A DNA stretch of 64,000 nucleotides from NCBI RefSeq assembly GCF_000772045.1, contig NZ_CP009754.1:8210044-8274043 (forward strand), in the 5' to 3' direction. The notes beneath the pieces were generated by a model, which saw only the letters and a list, made by a program, of their open reading frames with translations, did not search any database and was not told the origin of the DNA. This stretch comes from Streptomyces sp. CCM_MD2014. GTDB taxonomy: Bacteria; Actinomycetota; Actinomycetes; Streptomycetales; Streptomycetaceae. A program made the translations under genes and the position numbers. Numbering within the stretch: the stretch's first letter is position 1; each line of letters begins with the position of its first letter. Shown here piece after piece: positions 27,344 to 36,261 of the stretch.

Positions 27344-27634
27344 GTCTTCACGGTTCCTATCGTGCGAAACGGGGGGAGAGGGCTTTGCGACCGCTGTCAG
27401 TCGCTCAGAGCGCTCGGCCCGCAAGGAGGTCAGCGATTCCGGCCTTCGAAAAGGCGCTACGACTCTGTCGTCGGCGTTCAGTGACGCCAGAACCAGTACC
27501 TTGCTCAGCCCTTGTGAGCCGCGGTGATCGGCCAAGTCCGTGACACAGCGCATCCCTCTGCTCGTGCGCCGGCTCGTCGTTCTCCCGGCGCTCCAGCGCG
27601 GCTTGCAACTTCATAGTAGAGGAAATTTTGGTTA

Positions 27635-27654
27635 CTGCAACATATATGTGGCAG
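27635..27654. promoter_or_regulatory. TetR-type operator palindrome
   Basis: CTGCAACATATATGTGGCAG is a 20-bp palindrome with a single mismatched pair (A/G at positions 5 and 16). It lies between the divergent aldehyde dehydrogenase and TetR genes. A half-site (TGCCAC) recurs about 25 bases downstream. The region is unusually AT-rich, as expected for a divergent promoter. Confidence 0.7.
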
Positions 27655-27727
27655 TTAATGTGTGTGTTGCCACTCACACGTTGAGTATCACATCGAGAGT
27701 GACTACTGGAAGTAGAATCTCCAGACC

Positions 27728-28273
27728 ATGAGAGCTGACGCCGCACGCAACCTCACCGCTGTGCTCCAGGCCGGAGCCCAGTTGCTGGCCGAGGACCCGG
27801 GCACCTCGATGGCGGCCATCGCCGCCGCCGCAGGAGTGGACCGGACCACCGTCCACCGCCGCTTCGCCAGCCGCGAGGCGCTGCTCAGCGCCGTCTTCCA
27901 GGCCAAACTCGACTCCGCCGAACAGGTCCTGGACGAGGCACGCCTCACAGAGGCCCCCGTTCCGGTCGCCCTCCACCGCTACCTGGAAGGGATCATCCCC
28001 GTCAGTCGTCAGTGGCCTGTCGACACACGCCACATGATGCAGAAGGACCCCGAGGCCAGCCTCCGTCGCCAGGAGCAGAGCGCCCGGCTCGACGCCTTCG
28101 TCCGCCGGACCATCGACGAGGGCTACCTGCGCGCCGGCACCGACGCGGCCTGGGCGCGGGCGGTCCTCGACGGACTCGTCGACACGGCCGCCCACAAGTT
28201 CCCCGCCATGGATCCCCCCCGCGCCGCCGACCTCGTCGCCGGCACTTTCCTCAGCGGCCTCGGTGCCACCTGA
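27728..28273 (+). CDS. TetR-family regulator
   Basis: A 181-residue protein with an N-terminal HTH: TSMAAIAAAAGVDRTTVHRR then FASREALLSAVF. The ligand-binding C-terminal domain is short and helical. It presumably represses itself and the divergent aldehyde dehydrogenase via the palindrome at 27635-27654. The ligand is unknown. The MFS exporter behind the dehydrogenase may share this control. Confidence 0.88.
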   Translation: MRADAARNLTAVLQAGAQLLAEDPGTSMAAIAAAAGVDRTTVHRRFASREALLSAVFQAKLDSAEQVLDEARLTEAPVPVALHRYLEGIIPVSRQWPVDTRHMMQKDPEASLRRQEQSARLDAFVRRTIDEGYLRAGTDAAWARAVLDGLVDTAAHKFPAMDPPRAADLVAGTFLSGLGAT

Positions 28274-28704
28274 CGACCGACCGGCGGCCCAGGCCCGCGG
28301 CGAGCAGGAATGGGGGCAGGGCACCGACGTGGTGGTCTGCCCGGGCCCAGGACGATGATGGCGTCGTCCTGGGGCCAGGCGCCGCCCCGGTGGCAGGGCA
28401 TCGCCCTGACCTCGGTCGGACCGCGCCCTTGTCGCTTCAGGTGACCTTCGCCAGACGGCTTGGCACCCCTGAATCCCGATGGCGGTGCCGGCCCGGCTAC
28501 TGTGCTGCTCCTCGATCCGCTGTGCCGGCGAACGCGCGCGGGAGCGGCGCGAGTCGGCGGGCAGCGGACGGTTACGAACGTACGCATCAAGGGTGATGGT
28601 CACTCGTGTGGCCGGTCACGCCCCTTCCGCACTGTCACAATTCCTGCACGTAAGGCTCCGACGGGGCATGGGTGCGGTCGGGCGTGTGGGTGGGGCGGAG
28701 CGGA
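28274..28704. other. gene-free interval
   Basis: About 430 bases upstream of the prenyltransferase gene. Open frames are present in all registers, but none has recognisable protein features. It should contain the promoter of the prenyltransferase/oxygenase genes. Confidence 0.4.
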
Positions 28705-29583
28705 ATGACCGAGCGCTGTGCGGCCGATCGTGCCGCGCCGGACGAGCTGGGGCCGGATGTGCGGGACCACGCCGTCCCGGCGCCGCGTGCGGCGGCGGGG
28801 GAGCGGCCCGGAGGGCGCCAGCACGGTGACGCCCTCCACCGGGATCCACGGGACGGTGGGCCCGCACGTGCCGTGCCCAGGCACGTGGCCTGCGTCATGG
28901 ACGGGAACGGCCGCTGGGCGCAGCGGCGTTCCCTCCCCCGCACGGCGGGGCACCAGGCTGCCGAGACCGCCGTCATCGACATCATCGAGGCGGCTCGCGC
29001 CGCCGGTGTCGAGTGGCTCAGCCTGTACGCCTTCTCCACCGAGAACTGGAACCGCCCCGGTCCCGAGGTGGAATTCCTGATGCGTTTGGTACGCCGGGTC
29101 GTGCGCAAGCACGCGCCGCTGCTGCTCGCCCGCGGCATCCGCTGCCGCTTCCTCGGAGTCACAGATCCGCGTGTCCCCCACGCACTGGCCCGGGACTTCG
29201 ACGACCTGACGACACTGACCGCCGACAACCGGGGGATGACGCTGACCGTCGCCTTCGACCACGGAGGGCGCCGGGACATCGTCGAGGCCGCGAGATCGCT
29301 GATCCTCAGTGGGACGCCCGCCGACGAAGTGACCGAGCGGCTCTTCGCGGATCACCTGCCGTACCCCGACACACCCGATGTGGACCTGGTGATCCGCACC
29401 TCGGGCGAACAGCGCATCTCGAACTTCATGCTCTGGCAGGTCGCCTACGCCGAGTGGGTCTTCCCCGAAGCGCTCTGGCCGGACTTCAGAGCCTCTGACT
29501 TCCTCGCCTGCCTGCACACCTACCGGTGTCGCGACCGCCGCTTCGGCGGCGTGCCGCCTCGGACGAACGGAGACCGCTCATGA
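28705..29583 (+). CDS. cis-prenyltransferase (UppS-like isoprenyl diphosphate synthase)
   Basis: A 292-residue protein. After a ~65-residue variable N-terminus it has the cis-prenyltransferase signature: HVACVMDGNGRWAQRR (catalytic Asp and phosphate-binding GNGR), AGHQAAE, LSLYAFSTENWNRP and the C-terminal VIRTSGEQRISNFMLWQ, with Arg and Glu for Mg2+/isopentenyl diphosphate binding. Such enzymes condense isopentenyl diphosphate in Z-configuration. The pairing with an oxygenase suggests a dedicated specialised-metabolite role and not cell-wall undecaprenyl synthesis. I chose the ATG at 28705, after GGGGCGGAG. The stop overlaps the next gene's ATG (ATGA). Confidence 0.9.
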   Translation: MTERCAADRAAPDELGPDVRDHAVPAPRAAAGERPGGRQHGDALHRDPRDGGPARAVPRHVACVMDGNGRWAQRRSLPRTAGHQAAETAVIDIIEAARAAGVEWLSLYAFSTENWNRPGPEVEFLMRLVRRVVRKHAPLLLARGIRCRFLGVTDPRVPHALARDFDDLTTLTADNRGMTLTVAFDHGGRRDIVEAARSLILSGTPADEVTERLFADHLPYPDTPDVDLVIRTSGEQRISNFMLWQVAYAEWVFPEALWPDFRASDFLACLHTYRCRDRRFGGVPPRTNGDRS

Positions 29584-31043
29584 CCACCGCCACCACGGGC
29601 ATGACCGACGAGACGCCCTTGTTCGGCCCGGAATCACAGTTCAGTGCCTTCTTCGACGACCCGCGCTGGGCGCTGGCCATGATTCGCGCCACCGTGCTGG
29701 AAGCGGCTCATCCGCAGATCGGCGCCGCCCTCGTCGACAACTCCACCTTCGTCGCCCACCCTTGGCGCCGACTGCGCAACACGTTCCTCAGCATGCGCCG
29801 CATGTTCGGCGCCGACAGCTCGGTGCGCGAAAGGGAGGCAGCCCGGCTCAACCGGCTGCACGCCCGGATGAGCGGCTCCGATTCCCGCGGCCGCGCCTAC
29901 GACGCGATGGACCGGGCGACCCGGGCCTGGGTCGTCGCCACGCTCTTCGAGAGCGCGGTCACGATGTGCCGGCTGAGCGGTCAGCCGCTCGGCCAGGACA
30001 TCATGGAGCGGATGTACGCCGAGTACCGCGCGTTCCTTGCCGCGCTCGACGGTGACGCCGCAGAACTCCCCGAAGACCTCAACGACTTCTGGCAGTACTT
30101 CGACCGGGTCGTCGAGAACGAGCTGGAGAACACCGAAGCGGCCCGTGTCATTCTCTACCGGCTCTTCGACCACCTGCCGGCGCCCGCGCTGCTCGACGGC
30201 GCACCGGCACTGTGGGCGGCGGGCCGGGCCGTCGCCGGCCCGCTCCTGGGCGCGATCACCGTCGCCTCGCTTCCTGAGCCGTACCGGCGCAGGGCCGGCC
30301 TGCCCGAGATGCCCGGCGCCTCGACCCTGATGCAGGGTGCCTACCTCGCCGCCGGGCTGGCCCGCTTCCTGCCGGCGGGCTGGATCAACGCCGAAAGCAT
30401 CATCGAAACTCTCTCCCTCTCACCCGACAGCGACGATCCACGCGCCCGGACGGTGGCCGCCCTGCGCTCTCGCATGAAGCGTGCAGCGGCCCTGCTGCGC
30501 CTCCTCACGCCACCGAGCGGCGATCCCGAGCCCGACCGGTCGTCCCCGACGGGCACGGACGAAGGCCGGCGCTCGGCGGAGGACTTCTTCCGGACGGTGT
30601 TGGACCAGACCGGCGACGGTCACCTCGACTGGCCCGACCTGGCAGCCATGGCTCGTGAACTCTCCACCCGGCTCGACCTGGACGAACCCGAGGAGACCCG
30701 GCTCTACGACGCCTTCGCCGCCTGGTGGCGCGAGCTCCAGGCCGCCCTGGACACGGACGGTGACGGCCGTGTGAGCGCGCAGGAGTACGCCGCCGCAGTC
30801 CCCTCCCTCGCCGGACCGGCGCTCATCCGTGTCGCCGAGGTTCTCTTCGAGGTCACCGACAAGGACGGCAGCGGAACCATCGACGCCAACGAGTACCGGG
30901 CCCTCTTCCGCACCGCCTTCCACCGCGACCTGACCACCACGGATGGCACTCACGGGCGGAGCGCCTTCGTGGGCGACTTCCTGGCCTTCATGTCGGGCCG
31001 CCGCACGAGCAGCCCCTATGATCCCCTCCTCGCCGACGCCTGA
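29580..31043 (+). CDS. MpaB-type oxygenase (DUF2236) fused to EF-hands
   Basis: A 487-residue fusion. Residues ~20-290 form the DUF2236/MpaB oxygenase domain: AAHPQIGAAL, FVAHPWRRLRNT, WVVATLFESAV, NDFWQYFDRVVENE, LPEPYRRRAGLP. This family includes heme-linked enzymes that cleave prenyl chains (MpaB, latex-clearing protein). Residues ~340-440 hold three EF-hand loops: DQTGDGHLDWPD (342-353, with Asp at position 12), DTDGDGRVSAQE (391-402) and DKDGSGTIDANE (427-438), the last two canonical. Ca2+ regulation of an oxygenase is inferred. It is translationally coupled to the prenyltransferase through an ATGA overlap. Confidence 0.85.
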   Translation: MTTATTGMTDETPLFGPESQFSAFFDDPRWALAMIRATVLEAAHPQIGAALVDNSTFVAHPWRRLRNTFLSMRRMFGADSSVREREAARLNRLHARMSGSDSRGRAYDAMDRATRAWVVATLFESAVTMCRLSGQPLGQDIMERMYAEYRAFLAALDGDAAELPEDLNDFWQYFDRVVENELENTEAARVILYRLFDHLPAPALLDGAPALWAAGRAVAGPLLGAITVASLPEPYRRRAGLPEMPGASTLMQGAYLAAGLARFLPAGWINAESIIETLSLSPDSDDPRARTVAALRSRMKRAAALLRLLTPPSGDPEPDRSSPTGTDEGRRSAEDFFRTVLDQTGDGHLDWPDLAAMARELSTRLDLDEPEETRLYDAFAAWWRELQAALDTDGDGRVSAQEYAAAVPSLAGPALIRVAEVLFEVTDKDGSGTIDANEYRALFRTAFHRDLTTTDGTHGRSAFVGDFLAFMSGRRTSSPYDPLLADA

Positions 31044-31131
31044 CCCCGCCGTCCGCGGGATCGTCGTCGCACGCCGACGGCGGCGTCATATGTAACGTTC
31101 CGGTGCTTCGGTCGCCGCGGGCACCCGGCCC

Positions 31132-31300
31132 ATGGAACTGCCCTACGCGAGCCTGCACCAACTGTGCGCGCCGTTCCTCGACGAGCTGGACGACCTGCCG
31201 GCACCCCAACGGGAAGCCCTCCGCGTGGCGTTCGGCATGGCGGCCCGGCGATCCGCCCGACCGCTTCCTGGTCGGCCTCGCCGGCCCCTGGTCTCCGCCC
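31132..31300 (+). pseudogene. LuxR-family (MalT-like ATPase) regulator fragment
   Basis: Reads LPYASLHQLCAPFLDELDDL then PAPQREALRVAFG, which matches the ATPase region of large LuxR regulators. After a frameshift it continues as PPDRFLVGLAGP, the next conserved motif. The rest of the ~900-residue protein is absent. It lies between the two EF-hand genes and may be the relic of their regulator. Confidence 0.6.
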
Positions 31301-31579
31301 CCCGGACTTGCTGCGTGCGGGCAAGGACTGGAAGATGCCGGTCCGTCTCGTCGAGGGAGCGAGCGACCGGCTTCCGTTCGTCCTGACCGGCGTCGGCACT
31401 GCCCGACCGGTGGGTGTCCGACGGCCCGGCGGAGGGCGCGCCACGCGTTCAAACCGGCGCTCGGCGCACGGGCAGAGCGCTCGACGGCGCTGCTGTGACA
31501 CCTCGCGCTCTCACACGCTGTTGGGGGACCGGCGGGCGCGGACAGCATCCTTTCAGCACCGCGAGAGAAGGGGCTTGTG

Positions 31580-32131
31580 ATGGCCAGTGAGTTTCAGCGG
31601 ACCAAGTTGCAGGACATGTTCAACGCCTTCGACGTGAACGGCGACGGCTGCCTGGAGGAGGCGGACTTCGCGGCCCTGACCACCCGGTGGAGCCGGCTGC
31701 CCCGGGTGCGGGCGGACGGCGAACTGGCCGCGCGGGTGGAGGACGTGTTGCTCGGATGGTGGCAGCACCTCTCGGAGGCCGTCGACACGGACGACGACGG
31801 GCGGATCGACATGGACGACCTCCTCGCCATGGTCGACCGGCTGCCCGCCATGCGGGACGCGGTGGCCGCCACCGCCGACACGGTCTTCGACGCCGTGGAC
31901 GAGAACGGTGACGGCCGCATCTCGAGGAACGAGCACCAGAGGCTGATCGACGTGTGGCACGGGCAGGGGATCGCGACCGGTGACGTGTTCGACCGTCTCG
32001 ACCGGGATGCCGACGGTTACCTCAGCCGGTCCGAGTTCGCCGCGCTGTGGATCCAGTTCTGGATCAGTGACGACCCCGCCGAGCCGGGCAACTACGTGTG
32101 CGGGCCCGTCGCGGGTCACTCCCTCCGCTGA
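31580..32131 (+). CDS. four-EF-hand calcium-binding protein (calerythrin-like)
   Basis: A 183-residue soluble protein with four EF-hand loops: DVNGDGCLEEAD, DTDDDGRIDMDD, DENGDGRISRNE and DRDADGYLSRSE. The last two end in the canonical Glu; the first two end in Asp, suggesting weaker Ca2+ binding. Size and layout match actinobacterial sarcoplasmic-type (calerythrin) proteins. The ATG at 31580 was chosen; a GTG three bases upstream is also possible. Placed next to an EF-hand-fused oxygenase, it may buffer Ca2+ for the same process (inference). Confidence 0.92.
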   Translation: MASEFQRTKLQDMFNAFDVNGDGCLEEADFAALTTRWSRLPRVRADGELAARVEDVLLGWWQHLSEAVDTDDDGRIDMDDLLAMVDRLPAMRDAVAATADTVFDAVDENGDGRISRNEHQRLIDVWHGQGIATGDVFDRLDRDADGYLSRSEFAALWIQFWISDDPAEPGNYVCGPVAGHSLR

Positions 32132-32191
32132 TCCGCGGCCCCGGTCGGCCGGGCGGGCGGCGGGCTGCGGGGCGGCACCGGCCCTCGCGGG

Positions 32192-33019
32192 TCAGCCGTT
32201 CTCCGGAGCGATCAGCCACGCCACGAGGGTGCGCCACCGCTCGGGCCGGTCGGTGTCGCGCGGCCCCACGAGGTAGACCTCCTCGACGAGGTCCTGTGAG
32301 CGCAGGTCGTTGCGGGCGGCGAAGGAACCCACGGCGCCGTAGGTCAGGTCGAGGTCGTCGTGCCGTCCCTGATGGGTGGCGACCGCGGCCGTGCGCCTCG
32401 GCAGGTGCAGCTCGCGCACCGTGCCCGGCACTTCCGGCGGCAGCGGAGCGTCGAAGGGAACGTAGACGGTGGCGCGGCCATGGCCTTCGGTGAACAGGGT
32501 GTGCTCGTACCGGCCGCCAGGTGGGAGGACGGAGCGCTCTCCGGCTGCCGCGTCCAGGTCTCGCATCGCTTCGTCGTACCAGTCGAGGCCGGCTCCCCGC
32601 GGTACGTCGAGGGACACGGCCAGGACGCGCCGAGCGGGGAGTTCCTCCAGTGTCACCGCCCGCTCCGCCTCCGGGTCGAGGAGTTCCCGCAGCGCTTCGA
32701 CGGCCCGCTGGGTGCGGCCGAGCCGGTCCTCGAGCCGGCGGAGGTGGGCCGCGACGACCTGCTGCGCGGTGCCGAAGTCCGGCCCGTCCGCGGACTCGGC
32801 GGCGAGAAACCGCCGCAGATCCGCCAGCGGGAGGTCCAGGTCACGGAAGCGCCTGATGGTCAGCGCCGGCCGGATCTGCGCGGGGGAGTAGTAGCGGTAG
32901 CCGGTGTCCGGATCGACCTCGGCGGGGACGAGCAGGTCCTGCTCGTGGTACCGGCGGAGCATGCGGATGCTCAGGTGCGTGACGCGGGAGAACTCCCCGA
33001 TCGTCAGTCTGTCCGCCAT
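32192..33019 (-). CDS. MerR-family regulator with effector-binding domain
   Basis: A 275-residue protein. The N-terminal MerR HTH reads LTIGEFSRVTHLSIRMLRRY, then YRYYSPAQIRPALTIRRFRD. A coiled-coil helix is followed by a GyrI-like effector-binding domain (residues ~120-275). Such regulators bind drugs or small organic cations. It is the last gene of a probable SDR-SnoaL-MerR operon, 45 bases after the SnoaL-like gene. Confidence 0.9.
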   Translation of the reverse strand: MADRLTIGEFSRVTHLSIRMLRRYHEQDLLVPAEVDPDTGYRYYSPAQIRPALTIRRFRDLDLPLADLRRFLAAESADGPDFGTAQQVVAAHLRRLEDRLGRTQRAVEALRELLDPEAERAVTLEELPARRVLAVSLDVPRGAGLDWYDEAMRDLDAAAGERSVLPPGGRYEHTLFTEGHGRATVYVPFDAPLPPEVPGTVRELHLPRRTAAVATHQGRHDDLDLTYGAVGSFAARNDLRSQDLVEEVYLVGPRDTDRPERWRTLVAWLIAPENG

Positions 33020-33064
33020 GGAGCGCTCCTCCTCGTGGACGGGCCGCCGTCCGGCCGCGCGTGG

Positions 33065-33385
33065 TCAGGGGGTGATGGTCAGCACGGTGATCTTCCCCCG
33101 AACGTCGCGCTCGAAGGCGAAGCGGAGGGTGACCGGGCTGCCGGGGAAGTCCCCGGAGACCTGCGCGACGGCTAGGCAGGCGGCAGGGGTGCCGGTCACC
33201 TCCAGCAGGTCGTAGTCGACGTTCGGCGTCTCCTCGCGCCACCGGCGTACTTCCGCGAGTCCTCTCAGGCTGCGCCCGTCGTCGTGCACGGCGGCGTTCT
33301 CGTGGAACAGAGCGATGTAGTGCTCGTGGTCGGGGCATGTCGCCGCGGCGACGTACTCCTGGACGAAGGCACGGATGTCCTGCAC
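33065..33385 (-). CDS. SnoaL/NTF2-like protein
   Basis: A 106-residue cone-shaped alpha+beta protein: IRAFVQEYVAAATCPDHEHY, FHENAAVHDDGRSLRGLAEV, then the strand-rich half. NTF2-like proteins act as isomerases, cyclases or hydrolases or simply bind small molecules. The active-site acid/His positions cannot be fixed without a structure. It lies 30 bases after the SDR gene, in a likely operon. Confidence 0.82.
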   Translation of the reverse strand: MQDIRAFVQEYVAAATCPDHEHYIALFHENAAVHDDGRSLRGLAEVRRWREETPNVDYDLLEVTGTPAACLAVAQVSGDFPGSPVTLRFAFERDVRGKITVLTITP

Positions 33386-33415
33386 GGCTGTCTCCCATGT
33401 CGTGACGGTGAAGGT

Positions 33416-34189
33416 TCACACGGTGCGGATGGTGCCGCCGTCGACCACGTGCTCGGATCCGGTGATGCCACTGGCCCGGTCCGAGACCAGGAACGCGATC
33501 GTCTCGGCGACCTCTTCGGGCTCCGCCGGCCGTCCCAGCGGGATGCCGCCCAGCACCCGCATCAATTCGCCGAGCGCGGCCTCGCGGGTGATGCCGCCCT
33601 CGCTCATCCGGCGTGCCAGCAGGCCCTCGGCGCCGTCGGTGCGAATGAAGCCGGGAGCGACCGAGTTGACCCGGACGCCCGCCGGGGCCACCTCGTTGGC
33701 GAGACCCTTGCTGTACGTGGTCAGAGCACTCTTGGCCGCGGCGTAGGCCAGGGTCGAGTGGTGCAGCGGCATCCGGCGCTGGATGGAGGTCACGTGTACG
33801 ACCGCGCCCGAACCGCGAGCCACCATGCCGGGGACGATCGCGCGGTCGAGCCGGACCGCGGGCAGAAGGTTGAGTGCCAGTTCCTGCGCCCATCGCTCGT
33901 CGTCGAGCGCCGCGTATCCACCGGCCGGAGAGCGGGAGCCGCCCACGACATGCACCAGGATGTCCGGCACGCCGACCAGCTCGGCCACGGCCTCGGACGA
34001 CGCCTTGACGCCTTCGGGTGTGCTCAGGTCGGCGGGCACGAAGACGACGTCGGCCGTCTCCGGAGCCGAGCGGGCGATGGAGACGACCCTCGCCCCCGCC
34101 TCCCGCAGCAGCCGTGCCGTCGCCAGCCCGGCTCCCTTGCTGCCACCCGCCACCACGGCGACGCGTTCGTCGAGATCATTTCTGTTCAT
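33416..34189 (-). CDS. SDR-family oxidoreductase
   Basis: A 257-residue short-chain dehydrogenase. The cofactor motif is VAVVAGGSKGAGLATARLL (TGxxxGxG-type with an altered first Gly). The catalytic triad includes Ser in VTSIQRR and YxxxK in YAAAKSALTTYSKGLA. The C-terminus VVDGGTIRTV is typical. I chose the ATG at 34189 (MNRNDLDERVAV). The longer frame upstream is Arg/Pro-rich. First gene of the SDR-SnoaL-MerR group. Confidence 0.88.
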   Translation of the reverse strand: MNRNDLDERVAVVAGGSKGAGLATARLLREAGARVVSIARSAPETADVVFVPADLSTPEGVKASSEAVAELVGVPDILVHVVGGSRSPAGGYAALDDERWAQELALNLLPAVRLDRAIVPGMVARGSGAVVHVTSIQRRMPLHHSTLAYAAAKSALTTYSKGLANEVAPAGVRVNSVAPGFIRTDGAEGLLARRMSEGGITREAALGELMRVLGGIPLGRPAEPEEVAETIAFLVSDRASGITGSEHVVDGGTIRTV

Positions 34190-34293
34190 GTCGGCCAGCG
34201 TGGGGCCTCTCCCGGGGGGAGACTCAAGCCGGGCGGCGGCCCGGCTCCGATCCCGTCGAGGCGTCGGCACGGTCCCGGGTTCTGGTCGGGGCG

Positions 34294-35346
34294 TCAGGTG
34301 GGGGACTTCTCTCCGAGCTTCCGGGAGAACGCCGTGGCGGACGCACGCGAGGCCTGCTCCACGATGCTGATGCCGACCTCCTGGGTGCTGCAGCCGTTGA
34401 GAAGCACCGCCATCAGATAGACGCGCCCCTCACGCTCTATCCGACCGATGCTGTTGACGTCCCACTTCTTGGTCTGGGTCCGCTTGAGCCACCCGTTCTT
34501 CAGCGCGGTCGTGCCCGAGTCGGCCGCCGCCGACACGCCCCAGGTCTGGCTTCCCACGACGTGCCGCATCAAGTCCTGGATGTAGGCCCGCGACGCCTCG
34601 CTCAGGGGCGACTTGTCGCCGAACACGGACTGGAGCAGGCGTATCTGATCCTCCGCTGTGGTTTGGGTGATGCCCCAGACGGTCCCGGAACCACCCTGTG
34701 TCTGGAACAGGCCGAGCCGTTCGTTGGCCGCGTCGAGCCCCGAGGCGCTGCCTATCCGAGTCCACAGGGCACTGGTCGATTCGTTGTCGCTCTTCTGGAT
34801 CATGGCGGCGGACTGGGCACGCTCCTCGGTGCTCAACCTCCGTCCCTGGTCCTGCGCTTGGAGCAGCAGGGTCGCCAGGATGTCCACCTTCACGATGCTG
34901 GCGGTGTCGAAGACGTCGTGTCCGTAGGTCGCCATGGCACCGGTCTCGACGTCCAGCATCGCCACGGACATCCGGTTGTCGCCGAAGAGCGCGGTCACGG
35001 GCGCCAGAGCCGGTCCGAGGTCGAACGGTTTCCGTGTCGAGGCGGGCGACGGCGACGGCTTAGATGCGTCCGCAGGCGCCTCGTCCGCCTTCGCCCGGGC
35101 CGAGACGGCCGATGGGGACGGAGCCTTCCCGTCGGCGGACGCGGACGACTCACCGGAGTTGCCTCCGGTGAGGGCGTAGGCGGCGGCACCGCCGATCAGG
35201 ATCACGACCGACGTCACGGTCCACGCCATGCGGCGTCGCCTGGCCCTGCGACGACGTCGTTGCTCCCGGCGAGAGCGGCCGCGTCGCCGAACAGGTGGGG
35301 TCTCATGCACGGGTGGGATGATAATCGAATCAAAGTTCGAGATCAT
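34294..35346 (-). CDS. membrane-anchored beta-lactamase-fold serine hydrolase
   Basis: A 350-residue protein with an Arg-rich cytoplasmic N-terminus and one membrane helix (residues ~41-60), then a Ser/Pro/Ala-rich linker and a class A beta-lactamase-like domain. The catalytic SxxK is S150-I-V-K153, SDN is at 186-188, and the third motif reads KNGW (283-286) where KTG is usual. The outside-facing fold suggests a penicillin-binding-protein-like or lactamase-like enzyme. The lost KTG motif makes antibiotic hydrolysis doubtful. Confidence 0.82.
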   Translation of the reverse strand: MISNFDSIIIPPVHETPPVRRRGRSRREQRRRRRARRRRMAWTVTSVVILIGGAAAYALTGGNSGESSASADGKAPSPSAVSARAKADEAPADASKPSPSPASTRKPFDLGPALAPVTALFGDNRMSVAMLDVETGAMATYGHDVFDTASIVKVDILATLLLQAQDQGRRLSTEERAQSAAMIQKSDNESTSALWTRIGSASGLDAANERLGLFQTQGGSGTVWGITQTTAEDQIRLLQSVFGDKSPLSEASRAYIQDLMRHVVGSQTWGVSAAADSGTTALKNGWLKRTQTKKWDVNSIGRIEREGRVYLMAVLLNGCSTQEVGISIVEQASRASATAFSRKLGEKSPT

Positions 35347-35530
35347 CGGGTATCTCGACGGTGCGTCCTTTCCTGGTCGTCGACCACTTCCTTGTTCCGG
35401 ATGGCGAGACGCACCTCACACCTCACCGGCGTCACGTATCAGGTCACGGATGGTCAGGTAGGGGCGTAACGGCGGAACAGTCATGAGCTGGAACCGGCCG
35501 ACTCGCGCCCACGAAGGAGGTTCCATTGTC

Positions 35531-35835
35531 ATGAGCGCACTCACCGACCTTCTGTCGGCCGACGGCATCCGGCTCGACGTAGAAGCGGAGGACTGGAGGT
35601 CCGCCGTTCGCGCGTCCGGACAGGTGCTGGTCGACGAGGGCATCAGTGCGGCCGAGTACACCGAGGCGATGGTACGCAACGTCGAGGAGAACGGCCCGTG
35701 CATCGTCCTCGCCCCGGGGTTCGCCCTGGCCCGCACCCGCCCCTTCGAGGCGGTGCTGAAGACCGGCATGTCCTGGGTGAGGCTGGCCTCTCCCGTCGCC
35801 TTCGGTCACGAGACCAAAGATCCGGTGCACCTCGC
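35531..35835 (+). pseudogene. truncated PTS EIIA protein (UlaC/mannitol-type)
   Basis: The first ~100 codons encode an EIIA domain: MSALTDLLSADGIRLDVEAE, AGIR-type helix, NVEENGPCIVLAPGFALART, MSWVRLASPVAFGHETKDPV. The phosphorylated His, normally in ALPHAR, is Arg (ALARTR). After about 35830 the sequence loses homology and joins an antisense alpha/beta hydrolase stub. The ATG at 35531 has a strong GGAGG site. I read it as an inactivated gene. Confidence 0.7.
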
Positions 35836-36030
35836 AGGGACGCGAAACACTGACCGCGTCCTGGGAGGTGAGGCTTATGACCGTGGTGTTCACGCGTTCG
35901 GCCATGAAGAGCCGGGTCCGCGCCGGGATGTTGCGGCCTTCGGTGGCGACGAGATCCCACGAGGGAATGTCCTTCCACGCCGCGGCCGGGGCGCCCCCCG
36001 GCGCGGCATCGGTCACGGGCCGGGGTAGCT
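35836..36030 (-). pseudogene. alpha/beta hydrolase C-terminal fragment
   Basis: Minus-strand translation gives WKDIPSWDLVATEGRNIPAR, FMAERVNTTVIS and SQDAVSVSRPCEV, the usual C-terminal part of a secreted-type alpha/beta hydrolase (the HxxSxSRPxEV stretch with the catalytic His position altered to Asp). The N-terminal two thirds are missing. It abuts the truncated EIIA gene in opposite orientation, marking a rearrangement junction near 35830. Confidence 0.6.
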
Positions 36031-36261
36031 GTATCGCCCGTCCGGCCGGGATGGTCCGACGCGACTGTGTGGGCGGCGGATCGGGGACCTTGTCTGCGGG
36101 CTCGAGGCCGGGCCAGGACCAGTCAGGAGGCGGCCAACGGTACGGTCATCACCCGCATGGTGGGACGAAGAGCCATGGCCGGGTCCGGAAGGCCGCCCGG
36201 TGCAGGCTGCCGGCCCGCGGCCAGTAGGCTGGTCGTTTGCTGTCGGACCAGGGAGGTCGAC

